In this document: piece after piece, positions 8,074-18,306 of the stretch
Layout: every line of letters starts with the position of its first letter
How positions within the stretch are numbered: the first letter of the stretch is position 1
Made by a program: the position numbers and the translations under genes
DNA from: an uncultured Pelagibacteraceae bacterium
Lineage (GTDB): Bacteria; Pseudomonadota; Alphaproteobacteria; Pelagibacterales; Pelagibacteraceae
Direction: 5' to 3'
Assembly: GCA_902623305.1 (NCBI GenBank)
Contig: CACNTB010000003.1
Span: 36,796-100,795, forward strand
DNA length: 64,000 nucleotides
The notes under the pieces: generated by a model
The model's database searches: none
What the model was told of the DNA's origin: nothing
Seen by the model: the letters and a program-made list of their open reading frames with translations, nothing else

Positions 8074-8822
8074 TATCTATCAACTACCTCAATTTTTTTA
8101 TCATTTATAAATTCTAAAATTTGAGAATTACAATTATCAATTTTATTTTGATCTTCAGACCTTATTACTATTGAGACACCTAATTTACCTGCATGAAAAA
8201 AAGGGTAGCTTCCTATTTCAACATCTTGATTATCATTTTGAACTTTAGTTAATGATTTAGCTATTTCACTTTCAACAGTTTTTAAACTTATAGTAAGACT
8301 TTTAATTGGCTTTCCTCCTACTATGCGATTAGTTAAACCTCCCAGCATTGATTTTAAAATAGATGGAACTCCTGGTAATGAAAATACATTTTCAACATTA
8401 AAACCTGGGGCGCCACTTGTTGGATTTAAAATTAATTTTGCATTCTCTGGCATCCAGGCCATCTTTTGTCTACCATCATTAAATTCTCCTGGTTGGTAAT
8501 AAGCCTCTAAAATTTCAAAGGCCTCTTTATGAACTTCATATTTTATTCCAAATGCTTTTGAAACTGATTGAGCAGTAATATCGTCATGAGTTGGTCCAAT
8601 ACCACCAGTTGTAAATACATAGTCGTAGCTTGATCTAAGAAAATTGAGAGTTTCAACAATTGTTTTTTCAATATCGGGTATTACTCTAACTTCAGCTACA
8701 TTAACTCCTATAGAGTTAAGCCAAATTGCTAATGTTGATGTATTGGTATCCTGGGTTCTCCCAGATAATATTTCATTACCAATTATTAAAATCGATGCAT
8801 TAACTTTTACTTTTTTATTCAT
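8073..8822 (-). CDS. CinA-like molybdopterin-binding domain protein (competence/damage-inducible family)
   Basis: ILIIGNEILSGRTQDTNTSTLA, FTTGGIGPTHDDITAQSV, LPGVPSILKSM. Confidence 0.9.
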   Translation of the reverse strand: MNKKVKVNASILIIGNEILSGRTQDTNTSTLAIWLNSIGVNVAEVRVIPDIEKTIVETLNFLRSSYDYVFTTGGIGPTHDDITAQSVSKAFGIKYEVHKEAFEILEAYYQPGEFNDGRQKMAWMPENAKLILNPTSGAPGFNVENVFSLPGVPSILKSMLGGLTNRIVGGKPIKSLTISLKTVESEIAKSLTKVQNDNQDVEIGSYPFFHAGKLGVSIVIRSEDQNKIDNCNSQILEFINDKKIEVVDR

Positions 8823-8842
8823 ATGAAATATATAATTTATTA

Positions 8843-9541
8843 ATGGAATTTACCAAGTCTTTAGTAAAAGGCAAACTAATCAAACGTTATAAAAGGTTTT
8901 TTACTGACGTTAAACTCGATAAAGGAATTGTCACAGCTCATTGCCCTAACACGGGATCGATGAAAGGTTTGTTAAATGAAGGTAATGAAGTTTATTTGCT
9001 TCCTAATAATGATCCAAAACGAAAGCTTAAATATGGATTAGAAATTATTAAATCTAGAAAAAATTTAGTTGGGGTGAATACTCACATGGCAAATAGAATT
9101 GTTGAGCATGGTCTTCAAAATAATCTTATTAACGAACTTAAAAATAATGACAATATAAAGCCGGAGGTTTTTTTTAATAAAGAAACAAGATTTGACTTTC
9201 TATTAGAAAAAAAGGGTCAAAAAAGCTTTGTTGAGGTTAAAAATGTTACTTTATTTCGAAATGAAGATACTGCTGAATTTCCTGATGCGCCAACAGCTAG
9301 AGGAATTAAGCATTTATTAACCCTTATTGATGCCATAAAAAAAAGTTATAAAACATACTTAATATTTTTAGTTCAAATTCAAAATATGAAATATTTTAAA
9401 ATTGCTAAAGATATAGATGAGGAATATTACAACGCCTACCTAAAAGCTAAAAAAGCAGGTGTTAATTTTTTGGCTTATAGATGTGATATAAGTTCTAAGA
9501 AAATTTTTATAGATAAAAAATTAAAAATTATAGATGACTGA
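8843..9541 (+). CDS. sfsA: sugar fermentation stimulation protein SfsA
   Basis: KRYKRFFTDVKLDKGIVTAHCPNTGSMKGLL, VEVKNVTL, FPDAPTARGIKHL. Confidence 0.93.
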   Translation: MEFTKSLVKGKLIKRYKRFFTDVKLDKGIVTAHCPNTGSMKGLLNEGNEVYLLPNNDPKRKLKYGLEIIKSRKNLVGVNTHMANRIVEHGLQNNLINELKNNDNIKPEVFFNKETRFDFLLEKKGQKSFVEVKNVTLFRNEDTAEFPDAPTARGIKHLLTLIDAIKKSYKTYLIFLVQIQNMKYFKIAKDIDEEYYNAYLKAKKAGVNFLAYRCDISSKKIFIDKKLKIIDD

Positions 9542-10304
9542 TTATAAAGAAAAATTTGAAAAAATGAGAGTTGCAGGAAAACTTGCTGCAAGAACTTTAG
9601 ATATGTTAACTGAAAATATCAAAGAAGGTGTTTCTACAGATTATATCGACAAGTTAGGATATGAGTTTATTAGAGATAATGGTGGTTATTCAGCTCCATT
9701 ATATTATAGAGGATTTACAAAATCTTTATGCACATCATTAAATCATGTTATATGTCACGGAATACCGTCTGACAGAATTTTACAAGAGGGTGATGCTGTA
9801 AATGTTGATATAACTGCAATTGTTGATGAGCACTATGGTGATACAAGTAGAATGTTTTGTATCGGGAAAACTCAAGTAAAATTAAACAATCTCATTGATG
9901 CTACTTACGATTCTATGATGAGAGCTATTAAAATTTTAAAACCTGGAATTAAGCTAGGTGATATAGGACATGCAATTCAGTCTTTTGTAGAAGAGAAAGG
10001 TTTTTCAGTTGTGAGAGATTTTTGTGGTCACGGAATTAGCACGACATTTCATGAACCGCCGAATATTTTACATTATGGTAATAAGAACTCAGGTATGGAA
10101 TTAAGACCTGGTATGACATTTACCATAGAGCCAATGATTAATGCAGGTAAATACGATGTTAAAATCTTAAATGATGGTTGGACAGCTGTAACTAAAGATA
10201 AATCTTTATCTGCACAATTTGAGCATACAATAGGAATTACTGAAAATGGTTATGAAATCTTTACAGAATCTGTTAAAGGTTATTCAAAGCCTCCATACTT
10301 ATAA
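9534..10304 (+). CDS. map: methionine aminopeptidase type I
   Basis: LNHVICHGIP, GDAVNVDITAIVDEHYGDTSRMF, GHGISTTFHEPPNI, TIEPMI. Confidence 0.95.
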   Translation: MTDYKEKFEKMRVAGKLAARTLDMLTENIKEGVSTDYIDKLGYEFIRDNGGYSAPLYYRGFTKSLCTSLNHVICHGIPSDRILQEGDAVNVDITAIVDEHYGDTSRMFCIGKTQVKLNNLIDATYDSMMRAIKILKPGIKLGDIGHAIQSFVEEKGFSVVRDFCGHGISTTFHEPPNILHYGNKNSGMELRPGMTFTIEPMINAGKYDVKILNDGWTAVTKDKSLSAQFEHTIGITENGYEIFTESVKGYSKPPYL

Positions 10305-10307
10305 TTA

Positions 10308-11600
10308 ATGATTAAAAGATACTCGCGAAAAGAATTAACTGATATTTGGTCAGAAGAAAATAAATACAAGATCTGGTTAGATGTTGAAGTCGCAGCTGCT
10401 GAGGCGATGGAGAAACTTGGTCAAATTCCAAAAGGTGTTGCTTCTGTTGTAAGAAAAAAAGCTAGAATTAATGTAAGCAGAATTCATAAAATAGAGTCTG
10501 AAGTAAAACATGATGTTATTGCTTTTCTTACGACTGTTACTGAAAAAGCTGGAATTAAGGCACGATACCTGCATCAAGGAATGACATCATCAGATGTTGT
10601 AGATACAAGTTTTAACATTCAACTGATTCAATCAGGTAAAATTATTTTAAAAAATATTGATCAAATTTTAAAAGTTTTAAAAAAACAGGCAAAAAAATAT
10701 AAATTTACTCCGTGCATGGGAAGAAGCCACGGTATCCATGCTGAACCAATTACATTTGGTTTAAAACTGGCTTCGTTTTACGAAGAATTTAAAAGAAATA
10801 GAAAAAGACTAAAAGATGCTATTGATGAAGTTTCTACTTGTGCAATTTCCGGCGCTGTAGGTACATTTGCTAACATTAATCCTAATGTCGAAAAACATGT
10901 GGCAAAAAAATTAGGTTTAAAAGTTGAACCTATTTCCACACAAGTAATTCCAAGAGATAGACATGCATTTTATTTCTCTGTTTTAGGAATTGTTGCAGGA
11001 TCCATTGAAAGAGTAGCTGTTGAAATAAGACACTTACAAAGAACTGAAGTTTATGAACTTCAAGAATATTTTTCTAAAAATCAAAAAGGATCCTCTGCGA
11101 TGCCTCATAAAAAAAATCCTATTTTATGTGAAAATCTTACCGGTTTAGCTAGAATGGTTAGGAGTGCTGTTATACCAGCTCTTGAAAATATAGCTCTTTG
11201 GCATGAAAGAGATATATCTCACTCAAGTGTGGAAAGAAACATTGGGCCTGATGCTAACATAACAACCGATTTTGCATTGGTAAGGCTAACAAATATTTTA
11301 GATAACATGATTGTTTATCCTAAAAAAATGCTTGAAAATTTAAATTTAACAAAAGGTTTAATTTTTTCTCAAGAAGTTATGCTGGAATTAACTAAAACAG
11401 GGTTAAGCAGAGAAAAATCATATAAGATGGTACAATCTTATGCAAAAAAATGTTTTGCTGAGAATTTAAATTTAATTGATGTTATTTCATCTGATAAATT
11501 TATAATGAGTAAAATTTCACCTAAAAAATTAAAGTCTATATTTAATTATTCTAAACACTTTAAAAATGTCAATTTTATCTTTAGAAGAGTTTTTAAATAA
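10308..11600 (+). CDS. purB: adenylosuccinate lyase
   Basis: [23 protein letters not shown], signature [11 protein letters not shown]. Confidence 0.95.
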   Translation: MIKRYSRKELTDIWSEENKYKIWLDVEVAAAEAMEKLGQIPKGVASVVRKKARINVSRIHKIESEVKHDVIAFLTTVTEKAGIKARYLHQGMTSSDVVDTSFNIQLIQSGKIILKNIDQILKVLKKQAKKYKFTPCMGRSHGIHAEPITFGLKLASFYEEFKRNRKRLKDAIDEVSTCAISGAVGTFANINPNVEKHVAKKLGLKVEPISTQVIPRDRHAFYFSVLGIVAGSIERVAVEIRHLQRTEVYELQEYFSKNQKGSSAMPHKKNPILCENLTGLARMVRSAVIPALENIALWHERDISHSSVERNIGPDANITTDFALVRLTNILDNMIVYPKKMLENLNLTKGLIFSQEVMLELTKTGLSREKSYKMVQSYAKKCFAENLNLIDVISSDKFIMSKISPKKLKSIFNYSKHFKNVNFIFRRVFK

Positions 11601-12385
11601 TGAAAAAAGGGAAAAAATTATACGAAGGAAAAGCTAAAATTATTTATGCAACAAATGATAAAAATTTAGTTATCCAGTATTTTAAAGATGATGCAACTGC
11701 TTTCAATAATCAAAAAAAAACTACCATTGAAGGTAAAGGTGTTCTAAACAACAGAATATCGGAACACATACTCTCTAACCTCTCTCAAATAGGTATTAAA
11801 AATCATTTAGTTAAAAGATTAAATATGCGTGAACAAATTATAAAACTTGTCGAAATAATTCCGATCGAATTCATTGTGAGAAATGTTGCAACAGGTTCTA
11901 TTACTAAAAGATTGGGTATCGAGGATGGTACTGTTTTAAAAGAACCTTTAATTGAATACTGCTTAAAAGATGACAAACTTGGAGATCCATTAATATCTGA
12001 AGAACATATATTTGCATTTGATTGGGCGTCAAAGGTAGAAATAGATAAAATTAAAAAAATGGTTTTAAGAATTAATGATTTTATGATTGGGATGTTTAGA
12101 GGTGTAGGAATAAAACTTATCGATTTTAAATTAGAATTTGGAAGAACTAAAATTGATGGAAAAAATGATGTTATTTTAGCTGATGAAATTAGTCCTGATA
12201 CATGCAGATTATGGGACAGCATCACAGAAAAAAAATTAGATAAAGATCGATTTAGAAAAGATCTGGGCGATTTAATTCCAGCCTATACTGAAGTTGCTAA
12301 AAGATTAGGTATTCTCCATGAACAATCTAATGTTTCAGCAGTAAATGTTACTAAATTATCTTCAGTTAAAAGAAAGAAAAAATGA
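11600..12385 (+). CDS. purC: phosphoribosylaminoimidazole-succinocarboxamide synthase
   Basis: [51 protein letters not shown]. Confidence 0.95.
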   Translation: MKKGKKLYEGKAKIIYATNDKNLVIQYFKDDATAFNNQKKTTIEGKGVLNNRISEHILSNLSQIGIKNHLVKRLNMREQIIKLVEIIPIEFIVRNVATGSITKRLGIEDGTVLKEPLIEYCLKDDKLGDPLISEEHIFAFDWASKVEIDKIKKMVLRINDFMIGMFRGVGIKLIDFKLEFGRTKIDGKNDVILADEISPDTCRLWDSITEKKLDKDRFRKDLGDLIPAYTEVAKRLGILHEQSNVSAVNVTKLSSVKRKKK

Positions 12386-12624
12386 AAATTTCTGTAATTA
12401 TTACTTTAAAAAAAGATGTTCTTGATCCACAAGGAAAAGTTATTCATCAAACTTTAGATGGAATGGGTTTTGATGATGTTAATGAAGTTAGACAAGGTAA
12501 ATATTTTGAAATAGATACTAAAGAAATTGATAACGACAAAGCAAAAGCAAAAGTTGAAGAAATGTGTAAAAAACTTTTGGCAAATCTTGTAATAGAAAAT
12601 TATAAAATTATTGATCCAAAGTAA
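12382..12624 (+). CDS. purS: phosphoribosylformylglycinamidine synthase subunit PurS
   Basis: 80 aa, [32 protein letters not shown]. Confidence 0.93.
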   Translation: MKISVIITLKKDVLDPQGKVIHQTLDGMGFDDVNEVRQGKYFEIDTKEIDNDKAKAKVEEMCKKLLANLVIENYKIIDPK

Positions 12625-12627
12625 TTA

Positions 12628-13311
12628 ATGAAATCATCAGTTATTACTTTTCCTGGTTCAAATTGTGACAGAGACATGGATGTTGCTTTGAAGAAATTTG
12701 GATTTAAAAATAAGATGGTTTGGCATGATGATGCTGACTTACCAAAAAGTGATTTGGTTGTATTACCAGGAGGATTTTCATATGGTGATTACTTGAGGTG
12801 TGGAAGTATGGCTTCTAAATCAAAAATAATGCAATCGGTAATTAATTTTGCAAATTCAGGTGGAATGGTTATGGGTATCTGTAACGGATTTCAAATATTG
12901 GTAGAAACTGGTTTAGTACCCGGTGTTTTACTTAGAAACAAATATCTAGAATTTATTTGCAAAAATGTTTTTGTGAAAATTAAAGATAAAAAAAATAAAT
13001 ATTTTAAAAATATTGATAACGAGGTTTTAGAATTTCATATAGCTCATAATGAGGGTAATTATTTTTGCACAACCGATCAATTGAAAGAAATTGAAGATAA
13101 TAATCAAATAGCTATTAATTATTGTGATGAATATGGAAAAGTAGAAGATCATTTTAATCCTAATGGATCCATAAAAAATATTGCAGGTATATTTAATAAA
13201 GATAAAAATGTCCTAGGGATGATGCCCCACCCTGAAAGAATGATCGATAAATCTCTATCTGGTGAGGATGGATCATTATTTTTTAATAATCTAATAAATA
13301 ACTTAAAATGA
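12628..13311 (+). CDS. purQ: phosphoribosylformylglycinamidine synthase subunit PurQ
   Basis: Class I amidotransferase GICNGFQIL, VLPGGFSYGDYLRCG, MMPHPERM. Confidence 0.95.
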   Translation: MKSSVITFPGSNCDRDMDVALKKFGFKNKMVWHDDADLPKSDLVVLPGGFSYGDYLRCGSMASKSKIMQSVINFANSGGMVMGICNGFQILVETGLVPGVLLRNKYLEFICKNVFVKIKDKKNKYFKNIDNEVLEFHIAHNEGNYFCTTDQLKEIEDNNQIAINYCDEYGKVEDHFNPNGSIKNIAGIFNKDKNVLGMMPHPERMIDKSLSGEDGSLFFNNLINNLK

Positions 13312-15500
13312 TTGTAAACGAAAAATTAGCAATTGATCATGGTTTAAAGAAAGATGAATATTCTAAAATTTGTAAACTATTAAGCAGAACTCCCAATATT
13401 ACTGAACTAGGAATTTTTTCTGCAATGTGGAATGAACATTGTTCTTATAAATCATCAAGATTACATCTGAAAAAACTCCCTACTAAAGGAAAAAAAGTTA
13501 TTCAGGGACCTGGTGAAAATGCTGGGGTTATTGATATTGAAGATAATGATGCAATAGTTTTTAAAATAGAAAGTCATAATCACCCATCTTTTATTGAACC
13601 TTATCAGGGTGCAGCAACAGGTGTTGGGGGGATAATGAGAGATGTATTTACTATGGGTGCAAGACCAATAGCTAATTTAAACTCAATACATTTTGGTTCG
13701 CCACAACATAAAAAAACTAAAAATTTATTAAGAGGTGTTGTGCATGGCATAGGTGGTTATGGAAACTGCATGGGTGTTCCAACTATCGCTGGCCAAACAA
13801 GTTTTGATAGCTCCTATAATGGTAATATTTTGGTAAATGCCATGACATTAGGATTAGTCAAAAAAGATAAAATTTTCTACTCTAAAGCTGCTGGGTTAAA
13901 CAAACCGGTTATATATGTTGGGTCTAAAACTGGAAGAGATGGAATTCATGGAGCAAGTATGGCCTCAGCCAGTTTTGATGACAAAATTGAAGAAAAAAAA
14001 CCAACTGTTCAAGTTGGAGATCCATTTACTGAAAAACTATTACTTGAAGCTTGTTTAGAGTTAATGGCAGGAGATTCTATCATAGCTATCCAAGATATGG
14101 GTGCTGCTGGTTTAACCTCTTCAAGTATTGAAATGGCATCAAAAGGAAACTTGGGAATAGAAATTAATCTAAACAAAGTGCCATGTAGAGAATCCAAGAT
14201 GACACCTTATGAAATTATGCTTTCTGAAAGCCAAGAAAGAATGTTGATTGTTTTAGAAAATGGTAAAGAAGAACAGGCAAAAAAAATATTTGATAAATGG
14301 AACTTAGATTTTGCGGTAATTGGTAAAACTAATAAATCCAAAAAAATAGAACTTTATTTTGATGAAGAAAAAATAGCAGATATTCCAGTTAATACGTTGG
14401 TTGAAAATTCTCCTATGTATGATCGAAAATGGAAAAAAGCAAAATTACCTAAAAAAAATAAAATAAAAAAAGAAGATATTAAACATTTAAAAATTATTGA
14501 TGTATTAAAGAAAATTTTAGCACAACCAAACATATGTAGTAAAGAATGGATTTGGCAACAGTATGATCATACTGTAATGGGAGATACTATACAGAAACCA
14601 GGTGGAGATGCAGGTGTTATAAGAGTTCATGGAACAGATAAAGCAGTTGCTGCTTCTGTAGACTCTTCAGCAGTTTATTGTTGGGCCCACCCTTTAACTG
14701 GTGGAAAGCAAGTAGTTTGTGAAAGTTTTAGAAACTTAATTTCTGTTGGAGCAAAACCAGTTGCCATAACTAATTGTTTAAATTTTGGTAGTCCAGAAAA
14801 TGAGGAAAATATGGGAGAGTTTGTTGAATGTGTTCAAGGAATTGGTGAGGCAAGCGAATATCTAAAGTTTCCAGTAGTTTCTGGAAATGTATCTTTCTAC
14901 AATCAAACAAAAGACAAGGGTATAAAACCTACGCCTACAATTGGTGGAGTTGGGTTAATCAAAGATTATAAAAATATGATCACTATTGAGTTTAAAGTAG
15001 TTGATAATTTGGTTTTAGTTATAGGAAAAACTGAAGGACACATTGATCAAAGTTTATTTGCAAGAAATATTTTAGACGAAAAAAATGGACCTCCGCCCGA
15101 GGTAAATCTATTTAATGAAAAAAATAATGGTGAAACATTACTGAAATTAATTGATAATAAATTAATAAAAAGTGCGCATGATGTTTCCTTAGGTGGCATA
15201 ATTACTGCAGTAGCGAAAATGTGTATAAAAGGAGGGAAAGGAATAAATTTAAGCAAACCAAAATATTTAATTAGTGAAATGGAATACTTCTTCTCTGAAG
15301 ATCAAGGAAGATACATAATAGAAATTGATAAAAAAGATTATAAGAAAGTCATTGATTTATTGAATAAAAATGCAGTCCATTTTGATCAACTTGGCACAAT
15401 TTGTGAAAATGAACTATATATTAACGATAAGACAAAAGTTACAATTGACGAATTATCAACTTCTAATAAAAGTTGGCTATCAAACTATATGAGTAAATAA
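13308..15500 (+). CDS. purL: phosphoribosylformylglycinamidine synthase subunit PurL
   Basis: FKIESHNHPSFIEPYQGAATGVGGI(M)RD, DMGAAGLTSSS; 730 aa. Confidence 0.95.
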   Translation: MIVNEKLAIDHGLKKDEYSKICKLLSRTPNITELGIFSAMWNEHCSYKSSRLHLKKLPTKGKKVIQGPGENAGVIDIEDNDAIVFKIESHNHPSFIEPYQGAATGVGGIMRDVFTMGARPIANLNSIHFGSPQHKKTKNLLRGVVHGIGGYGNCMGVPTIAGQTSFDSSYNGNILVNAMTLGLVKKDKIFYSKAAGLNKPVIYVGSKTGRDGIHGASMASASFDDKIEEKKPTVQVGDPFTEKLLLEACLELMAGDSIIAIQDMGAAGLTSSSIEMASKGNLGIEINLNKVPCRESKMTPYEIMLSESQERMLIVLENGKEEQAKKIFDKWNLDFAVIGKTNKSKKIELYFDEEKIADIPVNTLVENSPMYDRKWKKAKLPKKNKIKKEDIKHLKIIDVLKKILAQPNICSKEWIWQQYDHTVMGDTIQKPGGDAGVIRVHGTDKAVAASVDSSAVYCWAHPLTGGKQVVCESFRNLISVGAKPVAITNCLNFGSPENEENMGEFVECVQGIGEASEYLKFPVVSGNVSFYNQTKDKGIKPTPTIGGVGLIKDYKNMITIEFKVVDNLVLVIGKTEGHIDQSLFARNILDEKNGPPPEVNLFNEKNNGETLLKLIDNKLIKSAHDVSLGGIITAVAKMCIKGGKGINLSKPKYLISEMEYFFSEDQGRYIIEIDKKDYKKVIDLLNKNAVHFDQLGTICENELYINDKTKVTIDELSTSNKSWLSNYMSK

Positions 15501-15730
15501 TGGCAATGGATTTAAAAGAAATTGAAAATTTTATAAAAGAAGCAATGCCTGATGCAATTGTTGAAATACAAGATTTGGCAGGTGATGGAAATCATTATTC
15601 AGCTACCGTTACTTCGTCTCAATTTTCTGGAAAAAGTAAAATTGAGCAACATAAAATGGTTTACAATTCATTAAAAGGTAGAATGGGTAATGAACTGCAT
15701 GCATTAGCAATTAAAACAAAGGAGAGTTAA
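15500..15730 (+). CDS. BolA family protein
   Basis: Short protein with DGNHYSATVTSSQFSGKSKIEQHKMVYNSL...ELHALAIKT. Confidence 0.93.
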   Translation: MAMDLKEIENFIKEAMPDAIVEIQDLAGDGNHYSATVTSSQFSGKSKIEQHKMVYNSLKGRMGNELHALAIKTKES

Positions 15731-16069
15731 ATGGACCAACAAACAAATGATTTAATAAAAGATGAAATTGAAAACAACGAAGTATGTTTGTTTATGAAAG
15801 GCACACCTGACGCTCCCCAATGTGGATTTTCAATGGCTACTTCAAATATTTTAAAAATCCTTGAAGTTAATTTTAAAGGTATAAATGTTTTAGAAAATCA
15901 AAATTTAAGAGAGGGTATTAAAGTTTTTAGCGATTGGCCAACCATCCCACAGCTTTATGTTAAAAATGAATTTATAGGTGGATGCGACATTGTTAAAGAA
16001 ATGTATGAAAGTGGTGAATTAGTAAAACTTTTTGAAAGCAAAAATATAAGTTTTAAGGCTAAAAGCTAA
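15731..16069 (+). CDS. grxD: monothiol glutaredoxin, Grx4 family
   Basis: [37 protein letters not shown]. Confidence 0.95.
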   Translation: MDQQTNDLIKDEIENNEVCLFMKGTPDAPQCGFSMATSNILKILEVNFKGINVLENQNLREGIKVFSDWPTIPQLYVKNEFIGGCDIVKEMYESGELVKLFESKNISFKAKS

Positions 16070-16687
16070 TTATCTAGAATAATATTCAATTACTAAATTG
16101 GGCTCCATAACAATTGGATATGGAACTTCTTCAAATTTTGGTACTCTAACAAACTTTAGTTTTTTGTTTTTTTCATCCATCTGAATATATTCTGGAGTTT
16201 CTCTTTCTTTATTTGCAAGTGCAATATCAATTATTGCAAGTTGTTTAGATTTATCTCTTATCTCAATTGAATCTTCTTCTCTAACTAAATAGCTTCCAAT
16301 ATTCACCTTTTTACCATTTACTTTTACATGGCCATGATTGATTAATTGTCTAGCTGAAAAAATTGTTGTTGCAAATTTTGCTCTATAAATCACAGCATCT
16401 AATCTTCTTTCAAGAAGACCAATTAAATTTTCTCCAGTATCACCTTTAAGCATTACTGCTTTTTTGTAAATATTTCTAAATTGTCTCTCGTTAATGTTGC
16501 CATAATATGCTTTTAATTTTTGCTTTGCTTGAAGCTGTATTCCATAATCAGATGGCTTTGATGTTTTTGTTTGACCATGTTGTCCTGGTCCATAAGCTCT
16601 AGTATTAAAAGGACTTTTAGGTCTTCCCCAAAGGTTAACTTTTAATCTTCTGTCTACTTTATGTTTAGAGTTTAATCTTTTTGTCAT
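16070..16687 (-). CDS. rpsD: 30S ribosomal protein S4
   Basis: S4 domain [37 protein letters not shown]. Confidence 0.97.
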   Translation of the reverse strand: MTKRLNSKHKVDRRLKVNLWGRPKSPFNTRAYGPGQHGQTKTSKPSDYGIQLQAKQKLKAYYGNINERQFRNIYKKAVMLKGDTGENLIGLLERRLDAVIYRAKFATTIFSARQLINHGHVKVNGKKVNIGSYLVREEDSIEIRDKSKQLAIIDIALANKERETPEYIQMDEKNKKLKFVRVPKFEEVPYPIVMEPNLVIEYYSR

Positions 16688-16727
16688 TTAATAGTGGGCT
16701 TTATAAACTTACTCATCATTTTGTCAA

Positions 16728-17441
16728 TCAACGTTTTTTACCCAAACTTGCAAATACCCCTGATAAAATACGTGTTTCTTTAGTTGATAATTCCATCCTA
16801 TAAAAAATATTTCTCAAGTTTTCAAGCATTATCGGTTTCTTCTCTTTTGATTTAAAAAAGTTAATCTCTTCAAGATTCTGTATACAAAGTTTTGCCATAG
16901 AAACTATCTCTTTTTTAGATGCTGATTTAACTTTATTTGATTTCTTAAAAGAAGATGATTTTAAATTAATTATGCTTGATAGATAATGAGCAATTATTAT
17001 TAAGCTGTGAGATAAATTTAATGATTTAAAATCAGGATTTGTTGGAATTTGCAGAGTATAATTTGCATAGCTTATTTCATTGTTTGACAAACCAGATGAT
17101 TCTGAGCCAAATAAAAAAGCTATTTTTTTTTTATAATTAATTTCTTTTAAATCTTCTAGCTGGATATGTTTAATATTTTTGTTTCTAAATCTTGCTGATG
17201 TTGCAATTACAATATCAATATTTTTTAAAGATTTTTCTAAATTTTCAAAATTCTTTGCTTTATTAATTATATTTTTTGCTCCTACTGAGGTTGCTAAAAT
17301 TTTATCATTTGGAAATATTGGTTTAGGATCAATAACAACAAGTTTATTAAAATTAAAATTTTTCATTCCTCTTGCACATGCTCCTATATTTTCTGAGAGT
17401 TGAGGTCTGTGTAGAATGAAAGAAATATTATTAACCGACAT
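16728..17441 (-). CDS. trmJ: SpoU/TrmJ-family RNA methyltransferase
   Basis: ISFILHRPQLSENIGACARGMKNF, FLFGSESSGLSNNEI, IPTNPDFKSLNLSHSL. Confidence 0.88.
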   Translation of the reverse strand: MSVNNISFILHRPQLSENIGACARGMKNFNFNKLVVIDPKPIFPNDKILATSVGAKNIINKAKNFENLEKSLKNIDIVIATSARFRNKNIKHIQLEDLKEINYKKKIAFLFGSESSGLSNNEISYANYTLQIPTNPDFKSLNLSHSLIIIAHYLSSIINLKSSSFKKSNKVKSASKKEIVSMAKLCIQNLEEINFFKSKEKKPIMLENLRNIFYRMELSTKETRILSGVFASLGKKR

Positions 17442-18304
17442 TAATCTATGCCATGATTTCTATTATAATTAGAAATAGCTGATGGTTTGATATCATTTAA
17501 ATATTTAGGATCTACTGTCCAAGTAGAAACTTTTAATGGATAACATTTTGCTGCATCAGATGAATGTTCAGAACCACAATCACCACCTGGACAAGCAGAA
17601 AGTGCACCCAATAAATCTGTTTCAGCGAAAAATTCTAAATAATCACCAGGTCTAACAGGACTTGCTTTCATAAAGTATTGTTTAGTATCATTTGTAAATC
17701 CAGTTAGCATAAAAACATTTAATACATCATGAACTATTTTTTCTGCGTGATCTAATTGAATATTTTTTTCTCTAACCAAAGCCCTAGTTAAATTTGAATG
17801 ACAACAATAATGATAATCGTTATTGCTCAAAAGTTTTGATGTATAAGGATCACATCTAGTACCAATTACGTCATGAACTGATCCTCCATCTTTATCATAA
17901 TCATACCAATCTAAAGTATCCCAAGTTATTGTTGCTAAAGATCTAAGATAAGGAAAACTACTAAACATTTTGTCTCCAACAGAAAGATGAGTTCCATATA
18001 GTGCTCTTGTTTTTCCTGAGTAGAATTTTTCCTCTAAATTATTTAAATTAAATAAATTTAAATCACCTACTTGAGGCCCTTCTACACTTTCAATTCTAAA
18101 AAACTCACCAAATTTAACTTCAAACGTTTTTGCATCTCTTGGAGGTATAATAACCTCCTCTTTTTTAACCAAGTATTCTCGAGCAGAATGTAAAATACTT
18201 AAATTTTTTTCCTCAATATTAGTATTTGGGTAACAAACTATTGGTTTAGCTCCTATTCTATCTTTTAGATCAGATGGTTTTTCTGAAAATTTTTTAATTT
18301 TCAT
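17441..18304 (-). CDS. DUF1989 / urea carboxylase-associated family protein
   Basis: VEGPQVGDLNLFN, GDKMFSSFPYLRSLATI, CDPYTSKLL, HDVLNVFMLTG, DYLEFFAETDLLGALSACPGGDCG. Confidence 0.85.
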   Translation of the reverse strand: MKIKKFSEKPSDLKDRIGAKPIVCYPNTNIEEKNLSILHSAREYLVKKEEVIIPPRDAKTFEVKFGEFFRIESVEGPQVGDLNLFNLNNLEEKFYSGKTRALYGTHLSVGDKMFSSFPYLRSLATITWDTLDWYDYDKDGGSVHDVIGTRCDPYTSKLLSNNDYHYCCHSNLTRALVREKNIQLDHAEKIVHDVLNVFMLTGFTNDTKQYFMKASPVRPGDYLEFFAETDLLGALSACPGGDCGSEHSSDAAKCYPLKVSTWTVDPKYLNDIKPSAISNYNRNHGID

Positions 18305-18306
18305 TC

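Noticed and set aside
11803-12225. 140-aa minus-strand ORF inside purC
   Set aside because: Antisense to a well-conserved gene; length explained by codon bias of the AT-rich coding strand.
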